Shown in pieces: positions 24,055 to 34,961 of a stretch of 64,000 nt of DNA. Location: NCBI GenBank assembly GCA_963931925.1, contig OZ007579.1, positions 42,325,197 through 42,389,196 on the forward strand. The letters run 5' to 3'. The translations under genes were made by a program, and so were the position numbers. The DNA comes from Onchidella celtica. Lineage: Eukaryota; Mollusca; Gastropoda; Systellommatophora; Onchidiidae. A model generated the notes under the pieces. The model did no database searches, had not been told where the DNA came from, and worked only from the letters and a program-made list of their open reading frames with translations. The number at the start of each line of letters is the position of its first letter. Within the stretch, counting starts at the first letter, position 1.

Positions 24055-24869
24055 TCTCTCCAAGACTTGTCCATGGCGCCAGCCTTCAGGAAAAGAGCCA
24101 GAAGAAAAAGTAGACCGAGATCAAGACAGCCCATTAGGGAGACCTTTTGAGGGCTGTTAAAGAACTAAAGAAACAAGGAGAAAAAACAACAACAAACAAC
24201 TTAAAGGAACAAGAAGAGTGAGATGTAAATATCAAAGGCGGCGATCCTCCCTAAATAAAGATCTACAACGGGAGAGAGAGGGGGGGGGGGGATGAATCAT
24301 ACGCGTTATATAGGGAATAGGAGGAGTTCTAGGGAAGCATATAATTATACGCTTTACTGTTATAGGATAACATAAAAATCACTGGATTATCCCATGAGTG
24401 CAATTCACTGTCACCAAATACACAGTAAACACATCATGCACACCATATCATAACTCGATAACAAGCTTATTATATAGAGTAACAAGGCATGGACCCTTAG
24501 TGAAATACGGGTTACTGGGGTGAATTGCGGAGGGCAAGGTCAATCCTTTGTATGTTTTTCTGTTTGCAATAATTATGGGGGAAAAGTTAGTCTTGATTCG
24601 TTCGTCTACATCAAAGTAAGTTCTTGGATTACTATCAAGAAAATAATTATTATTTCTAATATAAAAGTTATTAATAGACTACCACAACTTTGGGACACCA
24701 AGGCCTTACTATGAACATACACTATTTTAATGGCGGTTAACTTGTACAACTGAGAAAAGGGGGCGGGGGGGGGAGTGTAAAACGTTTACGGGTGGTGAAG
24801 GGGAGGAAGGGTGAAAGCGCCCAAATCCGCCAGAATCAACAGCAGCCCCTTTATGGGTGGTTTTGACAT
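23021..24869. other. Intergenic stretch with simple repeats
   Basis: No convincing gene. Contains (GT)n at about 23148-23165 with poly-G, (AAT)n near 23185, a (TC)n tract at 24004-24060 and poly-G runs at about 24280 and 24765. Segments at 23526-23575 and 23713-23765 (CCTCCCTCC, GCCTTTGTTTTGTTTCGACTTTA) repeat each other about 190 bases apart. Confidence 0.5.
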
Positions 24870-24960
24870 GAAATTAACAACATCTTGTATTGCAACAATC
24901 GTGGTGAAAATAGGGGGAAATTTCTTGCCAAATATTCAGATAGAACAATCAACAACTTAT
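24870..24960 (-). pseudogene. Degenerate copy of the sulfotransferase last-exon 3' end
   Basis: The minus strand can be read as LIVLSEYLARNFPLFSPRLL, matching LTVLAEDLASSFPVFSRRLL, the C-terminus of the adjacent sulfotransferase. DNA similarity to 25130-25206 is visible along about 75 bases. No further sulfotransferase exon was found downstream, so this is a remnant of an older tandem duplication. Confidence 0.65.
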
Positions 24961-25123
24961 TTTTACTCAAGATTGGGGATGGGCATTGTATGGATGATCT
25001 TCATGTCCATTTAGGTCACTTGAATGAAACATACCAGTTTGGGTCATTGGAGGTACTGGGTGTTGGTTGTTATGAAAAGATAATATAATTGTCTAATGCA
25101 AACGCACACTCAAATATACGAAA

Positions 25124-25485
25124 TTACAAAATCCTGTATTCTAACAATCTCCGTGAAAATACGGGAAAACTACTCGCCAAATCCTCAGCAAGAACAGTCA
25201 ACATAGAATTGATCTGAGCACGGGCGGTGACATTGTACAAAGTGTAGATGGGTACTCTCCCCTGGTTTCTGTAATATCTGCCTACGTGATTGCTCAGAAC
25301 ACAGCACAGTGAGAACTTCTTCAGATCAGGGGTCCTCAAAAAGTTGGCTATGTGGACAAGTTCTCTGGTCAAACAGGTTTTCAGATCCTCGTACATGATG
25401 ATCACTTGAGGACCGCCGAAAGCCAGCGCTACCCGGACAAAGTAGGACCATCTGACGGTCCTGCTGGTGACGTACGAAAGCCATT
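25124..25485 (-). CDS. Sulfotransferase exon 4 (C-terminus)
   Basis: Acceptor ATAATTTCAG|AATGG; residues 231-350 and the stop. EWLSYVTSRTVRWSYFVRVA followed by VIIMYEDLKTCLTRELVHIA is typical of the family's C-terminal half. Confidence 0.87.
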
Positions 25486-28400
25486 CTGAAATTATTTTCA
25501 ATTGTATCTCCTTAGGTTGCATTGATTAAAATTTTTCCGTAATTTTTACAGACATAATAATGCAGAATCTGGACAAAATTTAGGAGGCCAAAATCATAAT
25601 TTACAAAGTGTCAAGTTCATATCTTCGACGAAAATTATTTTTTTTTTACTTAAATAAAATACATAGATTAATCTATATTCAATGTGGATATTATTAGCAT
25701 TATTAAATTATCATTATATTATGATTATCATTATCATTATTATTATAATTACTTTTTTTTACCGGTGGACATCCTCCATTTTCAACATTTTTAACCGTAG
25801 GCAGTTTTCATTTTCGACTGGATAATGACCTGACTTGGCAAGAATGCTACCATGGTGCTTAAAAAGCTCGGGGATTCATTACTAGTAGTTGAGAGAGAGA
25901 GAGATGGAGAGACAGACAGACAGACAGACAGACAGAGGAAGAGAGAAAGAAACAGAGAGAGAGAAATATGAGGAGGGGAAGTGAGAGACAGAGAGGGAGA
26001 TGGAGAGGAAAATACAGAGATAGGGAGAGAGAGAGAGAGAGAGAGAGATTAACAGAGAGATAGAGTTATACACATAGAGACACAGAGAAAACGATACAAA
26101 GAGAGACAGAAACAGAAAACTGCTTGCTATGGGCTATACACTGACTCAGTTAACAAGAATTTATGCTATCAAGATGCCATGCAAACCCGAGGGTTGGTTT
26201 ACTGAAAGCTGAAATATATTATTCGCCTTTAGAAAATGAATTTTGAGGCAGTCGAAGCAATTTTGATATTTCACTAGGCCTCTTCGGACTATAAGGTCAT
26301 AAATTATGGCTTGTTTAGCTTACATTATGTCGAAATCGGGCCTGTCCTTTCTTACCTTTACTGGTTGGACGAATATCAATGTTACCAGTATGACCCATAT
26401 CCAGATTATAACGCTTATAGTCAGCTACCAGGGCGTCGTAAGGGTTCCTGATCACCAATATCTGCTTGTGGTAGTGAACTGAAAAATGGCCAGGAAAGGA
26501 GAGAAATTAACAACAACAACAACACACACACGCCATACCCACATACACACACACAGACATTTTTTTGTATCGTGCTTGGTAGTTTGTTCAGTAAACACAC
26601 ACATGATTCACTGAAAGCTGCATTTATAATGCCTCCCAAATTAGCCTCAAGTGGAAACCTTGATACACTGAAATGAAACCCTTATGATTTCTAGTGTAGG
26701 TATGTACTTTATTCTGAATCTGATTTTATCCGGAAGAATTTATCATCGGTATGAAGTGTATAGAACTTGAAAGTTATGCATGTATTATCTATCTTTTTGT
26801 TTTCCTCCTGTTTTTTTGCTTGAAAGGGTAGGGTTGACTCTAAGGACGGGACTACGGATAGGTACGTGTACGTACGCGACCGCAGCTCAAAACGCTTGGG
26901 TCGCCTACGTACACGTAACAACAGCCAATAGAAAAAAAATGCCGAGCTGTGTTCGCTATTCAGCAATGACTTACAAATGTAAAGTAACGCGTCCGCCTAA
27001 CAACTTCTTCATCATAATATCCCCCAGCCGAATGTAAACTAGGGTTAAGGCTTTTTTTTTTCGTTCATGATTTAAAACATGTTGATACGAGTAAATTCAA
27101 ATATCTTGGAAATATGATCACTTCTGACACAACAGAGATCACTACTATAAAAAACGCAAAGAACAATAATCAAAAGCAATTATTGAGCAGCCTGAAAAAT
27201 GTCCTAATGAATTAAAAAATATCCATGTAAATAAACTTATCCTTGGTGAACACCTTTGTCACCCCATTCTCCTATATTATGGCTGTGAGGCTTGGACATT
27301 ACTGAAAGAAGCAAAATACAGACTAGAAGCAGTAGAAATGTGGCTCGTATGTAGAAGACTGCTCAAAATCCCTTGAACTGCCAAAACATCAAATGAAGAA
27401 ATTCTCAAAATGGTAAGCAAAGAGAGAGGTTTATTACAAAACAATCGCAAAGAGACAAAATAATGAGATTTTTGGGGGATGGCAGCTCGTGATCTGAAGA
27501 ATACTAAGATTTATAACTTTTCCATGTGAACTTACCAATTTTTGTATTGGACGAAGCAGTTAAATGAGTTTTAACTACCACCATGCCTTCTCGTTGCCCT
27601 TCTCCAGGAAACCCATCGTTCTTTAAGACTGTATCATTGTAGACCGACCCGGTGAGGAGACCTGATAAATGAATACAAGAAAGGTGAAAAACTGAGAACA
27701 TGACTTGTCGCGAGCTTAGTTCTTGTTTCTTCATGTTCTATCTCCATTAGGTTACGTTCTTACTGGTTGACATCTGCGAATAAGACCACAGTCTTATTCG
27801 CAGACGTCTGTTTGTTCATCGCAGACGTCTGCGAGTAAGGCTTAGTGTGGTCTTTTGAAAACTAGAATTATCTCCGAAATCTGTTTCTTTAGAAACACGT
27901 AAAAATTGGTCGCTTGAAACAGAAATAAAAGAAAAAAACCAAACAAAAACCTTGCAGTCTTGCACTTTGAAGTTCTGTAATTAGATCTCCGCTCACAGAA
28001 AACCATCCCTGTCACGTGTTCGTAGAGAATGTTGTTACAAGTACGCACATCCCCCACGTTTTTTCCACATGTGACTCCAGAGCTAGAGAGCCCCTTCCGA
28101 AATATTCCTCACAACAGCCATAATTAATTTTTCTTTTAGTCCTTCTATTTGTGTTTCTCCTGTTTTTTAGTTGAAAGGATAGGAGGCAGTGGAATACGTT
28201 AAGATTTAGGGTTGAGGACAAGGACAGTGTTGCGGATAGGTTCGTATAGGTACGCTCCACTGCTGCAAAACGTTTGGGATGTGTACATATTTTTAACAAC
28301 GGCCGTCAGGTAATCATAAAAGACTAAAAGGAGTGTCCTAAATTAAATTTGATAACGGCACATCATAGTTTCGTGATCTTAATTCTTGTTTGTTCTATCT

Positions 28401-31400
28401 CTATTTTCTACAGAACAGGAGGTCTTTTGGTATATAGAAGAGGTATAACCAATGTACACTCCGACAGTTCTTTAAAATGCTCTGTGGCCGAAGAGGTATT
28501 TTTCGGTAACTACCACGGTACCCCACCCCAACCCTATTTTTTTTAATTTCGGTGTCTGAAAATCACTTGGGGCCAAAGAGCTTATAAAAGATAATAGCGA
28601 AAATCAAGATAATGTGAGAAGATAATAATAATATATTTAGAAGGATCCATTTAAGAAAAAAAAAAAAAAAACGCCGATCGGCGCTGCACTGTAGCCACGA
28701 GGTATCTGCTCCAGTTGTATCTGGGTTGCCGTAACACTAAGGAAAATTTCCCAAATGAGATTAAAGAAGTACACAATATATATATATACAAAATACCTAA
28801 ACAAAAAAAACAAAAAAACACCACATTTTCATGGATTCAAATCTATTCTCCCGCTGAAAGGTCCTTTCACCGTCCTTGTCAAGATTAGCTGAGCATCCAA
28901 ACACTATGCATTGATGCATCATGCCATAGTAAGTCCATCGTGATGTAAACACTCGCTTGGCCCTCAGTTGAGCGAGGTCAGGGAATTGCTAGCGGGACGG
29001 GCCGCGAGAATCTGTTTTACACTGCGTTGCCGGAAAGGAGGTACTTCTTTGGAATCCCCGTGACTATTTATAATAACCGCACAGGCGATCATTACGTCAC
29101 CGAATTCCTTGGGTAAAGCCTGTTAATTGGAATTGGGAGTCACCTCCCTTTAACATGGCTATATTTTTTTGTAACATCCGAACAACCGGTGAATTCCTTG
29201 GGTAATGCCCACTCTAATGTAGATCTAATAGTCTAAAGAAATAGCCACGAGAACGTGAAAACTTTCCTTGGCGGCAGGATGTTGTTGAACATACTCCTTG
29301 CGTCTCATCCCTCGAGACCCGCTCTCACACAATGCTGTGGTTCCCACCTGTGTGGTATAAATCTAGATCTAGATTTAGATTCAATTGTCATTAGATATCT
29401 TGTCAGTCAAAGCTCACACACCCTCATATCTGTATGATAGAAATCTGGATCTAGATTTTATTATCATTAGGCTACATATCTCATCACTCAAGGCTCACAC
29501 TCTTATACCTGTATGGTATAAATCTAGATCTAAATTTAAATATCATTACATATCTCATGACTCAAGGCTCCCACTGTCATACCTGTGTGATATAAATCTA
29601 GATATCTAGATCTAGATTTAATTATCATTAAGTATCTCATGACTCAAGGCTCCCATTGTCATACCTGTGTGATATAAATCTAGATCTAGATTTAATTATC
29701 ATTAAGTATCTCATGACTCAAGGCTCACACTCTCATATCTGTGTGATATAAAGCTAGATCTAGATTATCATTAAGTATCTCATGACTCAAGGCTCACACT
29801 CTCATATCTGTGTGATATAAAGCTAGATCTAGATTTCATTATCGTTACATATCTCATCACTCAAGCCTCACACTCTCATATCTGTGTCATATAAATCTAG
29901 ATCTAGATTTAATTATCATTACATATTTCATCACTCAAGCCTCACACTCTCATATCTGTGTGGTATTGATATAGATTTAATTATCCTTACATATCTCAAG
30001 ACTCACCCTCTCAGATCTGTGTGATGCTGGCTAGATCTAAGCATAATTTTATCTTTCATCGCTCAATCTCTCATATTTATTGCTGCTGGTCAACAGCTCT
30101 GTGATAGGAGATTAGATTTAATTAGGCCTATGACTTCATATTTTATTATTCTTACCTGTGTAATACAGATACACTGAATTATTATGTTGTATCTCACAAT
30201 TCAAGGCTCACTCTCTGTCTCTCATACTGCTGCAATTCAACATCTGTGTGATCAGATCTAGATCTAACTGTGATTCCATACCTCATCACTCAGGACTCAC
30301 TTCCTCCTACTGCACTCTGGCTATCTCTGGTGAATTTTAATCAGTAGCCTATCTTGCCAGTGCAATTCATTGTAGGCCACAGTGTAAATCTAGAACTGCT
30401 TAAAAAAGCAAGTCAACAGGAAAGTTTTTAATTGTAACTGGGATTTATTAGTTGGTGATTTTATTGTGCGGTAAAAATGAAGATAACCGCACTCGCTAGA
30501 CCTCTAATCCTACAGCTCTAGTCTAACTAGCCTGCAGAGTGGAGAAATGTACATTGCACATATCTGATCTAGATCTAGATATCTAGATCTAATTCTTCTG
30601 TGACGGAAATGACGGGCTTACTTTCATCACGTTATTCATAAATTATTAAAACTGACAACTACCTGAAACGAAATGCTCGGCACAAACGGAATGGGTCGAC
30701 TCACTTGCTGGTTGGTAGCTTGTGAACCATACCACAGTCGAACGACGTTCGGTCAATTCTTTCACTTCCTTTCCTTTGTTTACACGAATGGTGGGGAATC
30801 TGACCAACTTTTATCCATCCTTTTCACCCCTGTCGCGCATAGCAATCAACGATAATGCAGCTAGTAGGCATTTTAGTTAACAAAACCGCTTCGATATAAT
30901 TATCTCTAAGTTACACTAATCATCTGATCCACCGGCCAAACAATCGCGATGGCGGAAAAACAAAACAAAAGCACAACGTGACGTCATGCGCATTCTACCT
31001 GTAAGTTAGCCTATAGTTGGCCGATGACGGAGCGGGAAATGCCTCCTACTGCGCATGCGATATTTTATTATGGTCACAAAGGGTGAGGTGGTGACGTAGA
31101 GCTTTGTTTGGCTTTCCGGCAACGCAGTGTAAAAAAGATTCTCGCGGACGGGCCATATGGTACACTGCACGATCTAGCTGTTACTACTACCTGTTTGGTC
31201 GTGGCACTTGTCAAGCTGTTTCACAGCTCCGATTTATTGTCATTCCTTATCATAATACTACAGCCCCAAACGTTTAACTTTTAATTTTTCAATTGAGCAA
31301 AAAAGTGGATTTGGAACCAACAAGAATTATGGTCGCCTTTTATTACCATTAAGCACCTTCGTTTCTAACCGCTTCGCCATTTTGTGTGTGTGTGTGTGTG

Positions 31401-31866
31401 TGTGTGATTTATTTGCTGGTTTACCTGTCAGTTGTTGAATCAGATGACGTGACCAGGTATTTCCGGATCCCATCCAACTGACCAGTCCAGTAACTGGAAG
31501 TTCAAATGTTGCCTTGACGGGTTTTCTGGGACACACATTGTCGTCTGAAGTTTCCCTGTTTCCTAACACGATCGACCCCTGACCTCTGACATCGAAGACT
31601 AGCGAATCAGATACATGGCAATCACGAGCCCACTGTAACAGTTGAGAGGACACCAAGTGGTCTGTGGTAGAGTCTTCACAAGGCAAATGAGCGTCCAGGG
31701 TTTGAATCCACTTACTTCTGTGTTTTTCACCCGTGAAGATAGAACAAGCAGCTGGTGCAAGGTTTTGTAGGCTGATGAATTTGGAAATGCAGAGCAGAAT
31801 GACCAGGACCACACAGGTACCAAACCAAAGCATGGAGCTTGTTCTACAACTCTTGCTTTTGTCCAT
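25124..31866 (-). CDS. WSCD-like sulfotransferase, four exons
   Basis: Exons 31866-31425, 27661-27536, 26478-26356 and 25485-25124 join at three phase-1 junctions with GT-AG ends to a 350-residue protein. It has a short cytosolic N-terminus, one membrane segment (about 13-33; type II, Golgi-like) and a lumenal domain. WMGSGNTW (131-138) is the 5'-phosphosulfate-binding loop for PAPS. GSVYND (152-157) and VVVKTH (175-180) follow. VIRNPYDALVADYKR (198-212) is the 3'-phosphate-binding motif in its WSCD form. VIIMYEDL in exon 4 is the usual late sulfotransferase motif. There is no WSC domain. It should transfer sulfate from PAPS to a glycan or similar acceptor; the acceptor is unknown. A partial inverted copy and a degenerate 3' copy lie nearby, so this locus has duplicated. 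Confidence 0.87.
25700..26110. repeat. Dispersed repeat with (GA)n microsatellite in intron 3
   Basis: The stretch about 25720-25860 (CATCCTCCATTTTCAACATTTT ... GGCAAGAATGCTACCATGG) resembles 46900-47015, and both copies run into GA-rich simple sequence. The GA/CAGA tract spans about 25890-26110. Confidence 0.6.
26356..26478 (-). CDS. Sulfotransferase exon 3 (3'-phosphate motif)
   Basis: 123 bases with acceptor CCATTTTTCAG|TTCACT and donor TAAAG|GTAAG. Residues about 190-230 include HKQILVIRNPYDALVADYKR. The open frame here is too short to stand out alone; it was found by looking for the missing motif between exons 2 and 4. Confidence 0.85.
26518..26552. repeat. (CA)n-like microsatellite in intron 2
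   Basis: A short CA-rich run, AACACACACACGCC followed by ACATACACACACACAGAC, about 40 bases upstream of exon 3. Confidence 0.6.
27075..27480 (+). pseudogene. RTE/CFDP2-like LINE fragment in intron 2
   Basis: In broken frames the plus strand reads VDTSKFKYLGNMITSDTTEI, then LLYYGCEAWTLLKEAKYRLE and AVEMWLVCRRLLKIP, then SNEEILKMVSKERGLL. This is the C-terminal part of a LINE reverse transcriptase (compare YLGSTIS ... LLYGSETWT in the LINE at 59404-63376). There are internal stops and at least one frameshift, so it is an old fragment lying antisense within the sulfotransferase intron. Confidence 0.75.
27536..27661 (-). CDS. Sulfotransferase exon 2
   Basis: 126 bases with acceptor TTTATCAG|GTCTCC and donor AATTG|GTAAGT; residues 148-189 (GLLTGSVYND ... 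VVVKTHLTASSNTKI). Its first 74 bases and upstream intron are duplicated in inverted orientation at 20346-21744. Confidence 0.85.
27588..28357 (-). repeat. Source copy of the inverted segmental duplication
   Basis: Pairs with 20346-21744 (minus its LTR). It covers the 5' part of exon 2 and about 700 bases of intron 1. It includes the perfect 14-bp palindrome CGCAGACGTCTGCG (27823-27836), next to which the LTR landed in the other copy. Confidence 0.85.
28370..28470 (+). repeat. Dispersed repeat copy (GTTCTATCTCCATTTTCT family)
   Basis: Contains TTGTTCTATCTCTATTTTCT, ACAGGAGGTCTTTTGGTATA and related pieces, shared with 33845-34083 and, reversed, 49640-49775. Nature unknown. Confidence 0.55.
28668..28785 (+). 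mobile_element. SINE 3' region, 5' truncated
   Basis: CGCCGATCGGCGCTGCACTG ... CCAAATGAGATTAAAG, then an AT-rich tail. Same module as 22880-23020 and 46752-46862, preceded by poly-A. Confidence 0.75.
29002..31147. mobile_element. Candidate non-autonomous element with 36-bp inverted ends
   Basis: 29002-29037 and 31112-31147 are inverted copies with a single mismatch in 36 bases (ACACTGCGTTGCCGGAAAG is shared). The enclosed 2.1 kb includes a tandem array and no transposase frame. It lies in intron 1 of the sulfotransferase. Target-site duplications were not recognised. Confidence 0.5.
29335..30060 (+). repeat. Tandem repeat of about 73 bp, about 10 copies
   Basis: Imperfect units run CTCACACTCTCATATCTGTG, GATATAAATCTAGATCTAG, ATTTAATTATCATTACATAT, CTCATCACTCAAGG. 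The best copies lie at about 29500-29950 and decay outward to about 30300. TCTAGATCTAGA palindromes recur. Confidence 0.85.
31384..31407. repeat. (GT)n microsatellite at the exon 1 donor
   Basis: About 12 GT dinucleotides begin 18 bases into intron 1 of the sulfotransferase. Confidence 0.85.
31425..31866 (-). CDS. Sulfotransferase exon 1 (membrane anchor, PAPS loop)
   Basis: Encodes residues 1-147 plus one base, from MDKSKSCRTSS to RHLIQQLT. The donor is GACAG|GTAAAC. The hydrophobic run FGTCVVLVILLCISKF is the signal anchor. A (GT)n tract lies just inside the intron (31384-31407). Confidence 0.85.
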
Positions 31867-33765
31867 TGTTCCTTCTGTTAGTGAGACAGTGGATCTGTGT
31901 GTAATATATCATACAGTGAAGATGGTGCACACAGCTTCACGGTCTCCGAAATACAACTTGGAACCCACGTCCGGGACACAAGGTCTATGACGTAAAACTT
32001 ATAATCCTCGCTTTCCGACACTCGACATTTGGCTCACGACTTGTGACAAGTTGTTTTCCACGGGATTATTCGTGAGTCACACAGCTAAGGGTGACCACAG
32101 AAAGGCCACCTAATAAGTCAGCGCCTATAGGTCGGAGCTTTCGGGTACCACCATAGACTAATAAAATACCCAGACTGGATGAGCCCATTGTGTGACGTCA
32201 CAAAACAGCGAAAGGTCATGAACCATCCGCCACATTAGGTTTACGGTGGCGACCGACGCTTCAGCCTAGCTACAATGCAGCGGTCGTTAAAAGTCCAGAC
32301 GGTCATCATTTATAACAATAAAAAAAAAGGCAGCTGTAGACAATAAAATGAAAGAATAGGCAAGATAATGCATTATTAATACAGGTACAACCAATCTTGA
32401 CAAATAAAAAGAAATTTCTACTGCAGATAGAACTAGAATCGGAATTTCCCGAGCGGCGGCCACGTTGGTTATACGGCCGCATCTCATTAACTTCCGTAAA
32501 AAACGACACAGCCCAAAGCTTGTGTTTCCAGTCTGGTTGATTTATTAGTCTGTGGTTACCACCTAGAGCGCCTATGCTACACATAAAGGCCGCCGACAAT
32601 TTCGGTGCATTGCGCCTGGTAGGTTTTATTTGTACTTTTTTTCTGCTCACACTACTCACTGCACCAGATGGAATTGGGCAGAGTGAAACTGAGCTGACCA
32701 GATGCTCGCTTTAAACATTTTGAATTATCATGTCTTTAAAATGATTAAAAAATTTTAAAAATTGTTCTCTTTTAAAATAAACAATTTCTGCTCTGTTACT
32801 TTGTTAATTTAAGGCCGCTGAATCCAAATCTTCAATCAAATTTCCTCTATCGTCCCGTCCAGATGTGGTTTGGTCAGTAGAAAATCGCCCCGCTCACCGT
32901 AAATGAGTATGACTCATCACACCTTCCTGTCGCTCGACGGTCTTGCCCATCACCGTGTCACGGGATCGGTATCTATCGGCGCAATAGGAATGTATTTTTG
33001 ATTCCGATAAAAACAGTCAGCACCTACGGCGCTGAAACGAACCGAATCTAGGTGGGCTCTATGTGCAGTTGTTGAAATTATACAGTACAACTCTTCTCAC
33101 CTAACGCGCCTAGTGGTTCGGTGACCGAATTCGGTGGCCTTTGTGTGGGTACCCTTACAACACCAGTCATCTGGCTCACGAATTATGACATTATTATGGT
33201 TATGTATGTAAGACTTTACTACAAAAAAAAAAAATGGTTAGCAATGAACGACGTGCCGCAAACGTCTGTCTGCACACGACTTCTGACGGCGGTTTTCAAA
33301 ACACGGCTATGAAATTAAAAACAGCAGGCAAGTAGACGCCACAAAGAATTTCAGTGAACACGGCTTCTCTCACGACAACACAACAGTTACATGGCACAGA
33401 ATAGCTTGTTCACTCGTACACATCAACATGTACTTCGCACATTCGAATGCCTGAAGACAGCCAGGTCATCCACCACCAACAGCTGTATTTATTTGCTAAA
33501 AAATGGAAACAATGGGACTTAAGCTCCCTGCTTTCTTTACATTCAGCAAACATATTAATACTATTATAATAGCCCGCATCAGAATTCATTTTCTTAAAGA
33601 AAGTTGTCACAAAGTTACTTCGCTGGATCGATATTCAACAAATGTTTTATGGTTTCCAAAATAAATTTGCGTTGACTGAATATGCGCGCGCGCGTATGTG
33701 TGTGTGTGTGTGTGTGTGTGCGTGCTTGAGAAAAGGGTCCAGAAGTGCAATTTTTTTTCCTTTTT
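31867..33765. other. Upstream region of the sulfotransferase, no further gene recognised
   Basis: Holds the 5' flank of the minus-strand sulfotransferase. A 117-codon open frame on minus (32306-32659) has no motif I recognise and could be a first exon or chance. A (CG/GT)n tract lies at about 33684-33722. Confidence 0.45.
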
Positions 33766-33844
33766 TTGCAGATTACTGAAATTTCTGCTTAATGCAACCA
33801 ATTCTGATAAATTTTCTTTTCAAAATTTTCAGATGAATTTTTTT

Positions 33845-34083
33845 GAGATATCGCGACCTCAGTTCTTATTCGTTCTATCTCCATTTTCTGAAAAAAAAAC
33901 AGGAGATCTTTTAGTATATTATATGTAGTATTTAGCAGAGGTGTAGAAAACACGCATTTTGACACTGGGTTAAAATGCGTTGTGACACGCATCAAGTGTT
34001 CAGTTCCGATTAATTCTCGATTCTTATCCGTCCAATTTCTTAATATGCAGTTGGAACAAACGTGAACTAAGGTCGCCATATGG
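33845..34083 (+). repeat. Dispersed repeat copy
   Basis: Shares TTCGTTCTATCTCCATTTTC, GGAGATCTTTTAGTATA and a region with ACGCATTTT with the reversed copy at 49640-49775. Adjoins the repeat at 34084-34175. Confidence 0.6.
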
Positions 34084-34175
34084 AATGTTTTGTAGATAGA
34101 TTGTGCATCAATAAAAATGTGAGAAATACAGCATTGAAGATTCCTGTCTGTTCAGTCATCAGCTTCGTGTTAGCA
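34084..34175 (+). repeat. Direct repeat, copy 1 of about 92 bp
   Basis: TTTTGTAGATAGATTGTGCA ... GAGAAATACAGC ... CATCAGCTTCGTGTT recurs in the same orientation at 45693-45780, on the far side of the LTR element. Confidence 0.75.
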
Positions 34176-34961
34176 TTGCATTAAAAGGAACTATATTTTT
34201 ATCCCCATCACACTGTCATTTAACAACAAAGCTTTTCTTCTGAAATACTTGAAAACACTGATATTAAGACAATTTGCGTGATTATTAAAGATGCTGACTT
34301 TTTTGGAATAACTAGGACAAATATCAGTCTCTAGACCTACCGCTTAAGTGGAACTTGTTTAAAATGTTTAAGCCTGATACTTGATAATGATACCAGAAAC
34401 CATAAAACATTCCAAAGGCGTGAAAAGCAGCACAGAAAAACACATGCGCTTTGAAATGTTTGTGTATACTATCTGAAGGCAAAACTCAATAATTAACACC
34501 CAAGTATACAAGCAAATAAAGACAAAAATGAGAGAAGATAAGCATTATATTATTATCACATAAAGGAAATTCTCTTTCACAGAGCGTTTAAGAGCGCATA
34601 CAAGGTGACCTATCATTACCTGAACTTTCACCATACTCAATAAACTTAATAACAGTTATACATTAAGTCATGAAGTGACATAGCTTGGAACCTGAGTGGA
34701 AGAATGGCACACATCAACTATAATGTCTTGCCGAGGCGAAGCTTGCATCCGCTGTATCTTTCTCTCTTTGCATTCATAGGTATTATTCTGTCGATCCAGG
34801 ATGATCTAGAAATCTAATGAAACAGGGAATGGTGATTGTCATGCAAAGTGGATTATTAATTTCTATACACGAGCATGTGAGCACAGGTGGTAAAAATTGC
34901 AAAATGCCGTGTTCGTCGCATTGCATGTTTTCTTGGTGACTCCGTTGCTATATTTTAGCCT

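Noticed and set aside
24852-25088. Plus-strand frames near the sulfotransferase end
   Set aside because: The meaningful similarity in this stretch is on the minus strand, to the sulfotransferase C-terminus.
32306-32659. 117-codon minus-strand frame
   Set aside because: No motif, no splice partner found; left as unassigned.
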